Shown: piece after piece, positions 63,976 to 64,000 of the stretch
How the letters are laid out: each line of letters begins with the position of its first letter
Position numbering within the stretch: the stretch's first letter is position 1
Assembly (NCBI RefSeq): GCF_007004735.1
Contig: NZ_SSNL01000004.1
Location: 310,001-374,000, forward strand
DNA: 64,000 nucleotides
Reading direction: 5' to 3'
DNA from: Salinigranum halophilum
Lineage (GTDB): Archaea > Halobacteriota > Halobacteria > Halobacteriales > Haloferacaceae
Program-made: the position numbers and the translations under genes
Notes under the pieces: generated by a model
What the model saw: the letters and a program-made list of their open reading frames with translations, nothing else
Told to the model about the DNA's origin: nothing
The model's database searches: none

Positions 63976-64000
63976 TGGGTTGGGGCGGATTCGAACCGCC
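63976..64000 (-). tRNA. Partial tRNA gene, 3' half (probably tRNA-Val)
   Basis: Read on the minus strand, the T arm is GGCGG-TTCGAAT-CCGCC (63984-64000), followed by the acceptor strand CCAACCC and discriminator A at 63976. The gene continues past the window end, so anticodon and identity are not visible. An acceptor of GGGUUGG/CCAACCC is what haloarchaeal tRNA-Val genes have, as I recall. The 3' end faces the low-G+C patch. Confidence 0.8.

Overview
The window is chromosomal DNA of an extremely halophilic archaeon (class Halobacteria). The evidence is high G+C, very acidic proteins, archaeal ribosomal protein S17e, a coenzyme F420 gene (cofD), Tat lipobox signal peptides, a PccX-type third subunit of acyl-CoA carboxylase, and many genes with a TATA-like element about 25-30 bases before the start codon (leaderless transcripts). 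A closer placement cannot be made from sequence alone, but a Haloferacales-type organism would fit.

Layout. 1-1100: lower-G+C segment with a hicB antitoxin gene, a hicA toxin gene broken by a one-base loss, and a small unknown gene. 1300-12000: central metabolism (FAD-dependent reductase, hydroxyacid dehydrogenase, fumarylacetoacetase-like hydrolase, malyl-CoA-lyase-like protein, FAD/Fe-S oxidase, a frameshifted cyclophilin-like gene, rhomboid protease, aspartate-semialdehyde dehydrogenase). 12281-15218: biotin carboxylase/carrier subunit (pccA) with its biotin ligase. 15237-25622: amidohydrolase, histidine kinase, HD hydrolase, TetR-MATE pair, cofD with a Dus-like gene, phosphodiesterase, rps17e, and a DUF447/CitG-like pair. 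25856-27656: pccB and pccX, 11.7 kb away from pccA. 27799-34507: two NSS transporters, small regulators, an oxidoreductase, and an ATP-grasp/aspartic-protease fusion. 35034-37048: sucCD. 37507-45471: CBS protein, purine phosphoribosyltransferase and a BMP-type (nucleoside-like) ABC transporter whose binding-protein and ATPase/permease units share an upstream 10-base motif.

46696-59624 is the most interesting part. It is a complete aerobic carbon monoxide dehydrogenase (form I) locus transcribed leftward as coxG-coxM-coxS-coxL-coxF/YHS-coxD-coxE-DUF364-coxI. CoxL has the diagnostic AYRCSFR loop (Cys391) and the GVGES glutamate (Glu764), so this should be the true Mo-Cu CO oxidiser rather than a generic xanthine-dehydrogenase relative. 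Upstream and divergent are a small AbrB-type regulator gene, an unknown gene, moeA and a mocA-like nucleotidyltransferase (molybdopterin cofactor completion), followed by a CopA-type copper ATPase. Two features point to a copper-handling adaptation: the XdhC-like CoxF is fused to a C-terminal YHS metal-binding domain, and CoxS ends in a cysteine-rich tail.

62900-64000: a lower-G+C patch with one orphan gene that runs into ordinary G+C-rich DNA, next to the 3' end of a partial tRNA gene (probably tRNA-Val, reverse strand). An imperfect copy of the tRNA 3' end lies in the patch border, so this looks like the edge of an integrated element. No CRISPR array, insertion sequence, rRNA or integrase was seen.
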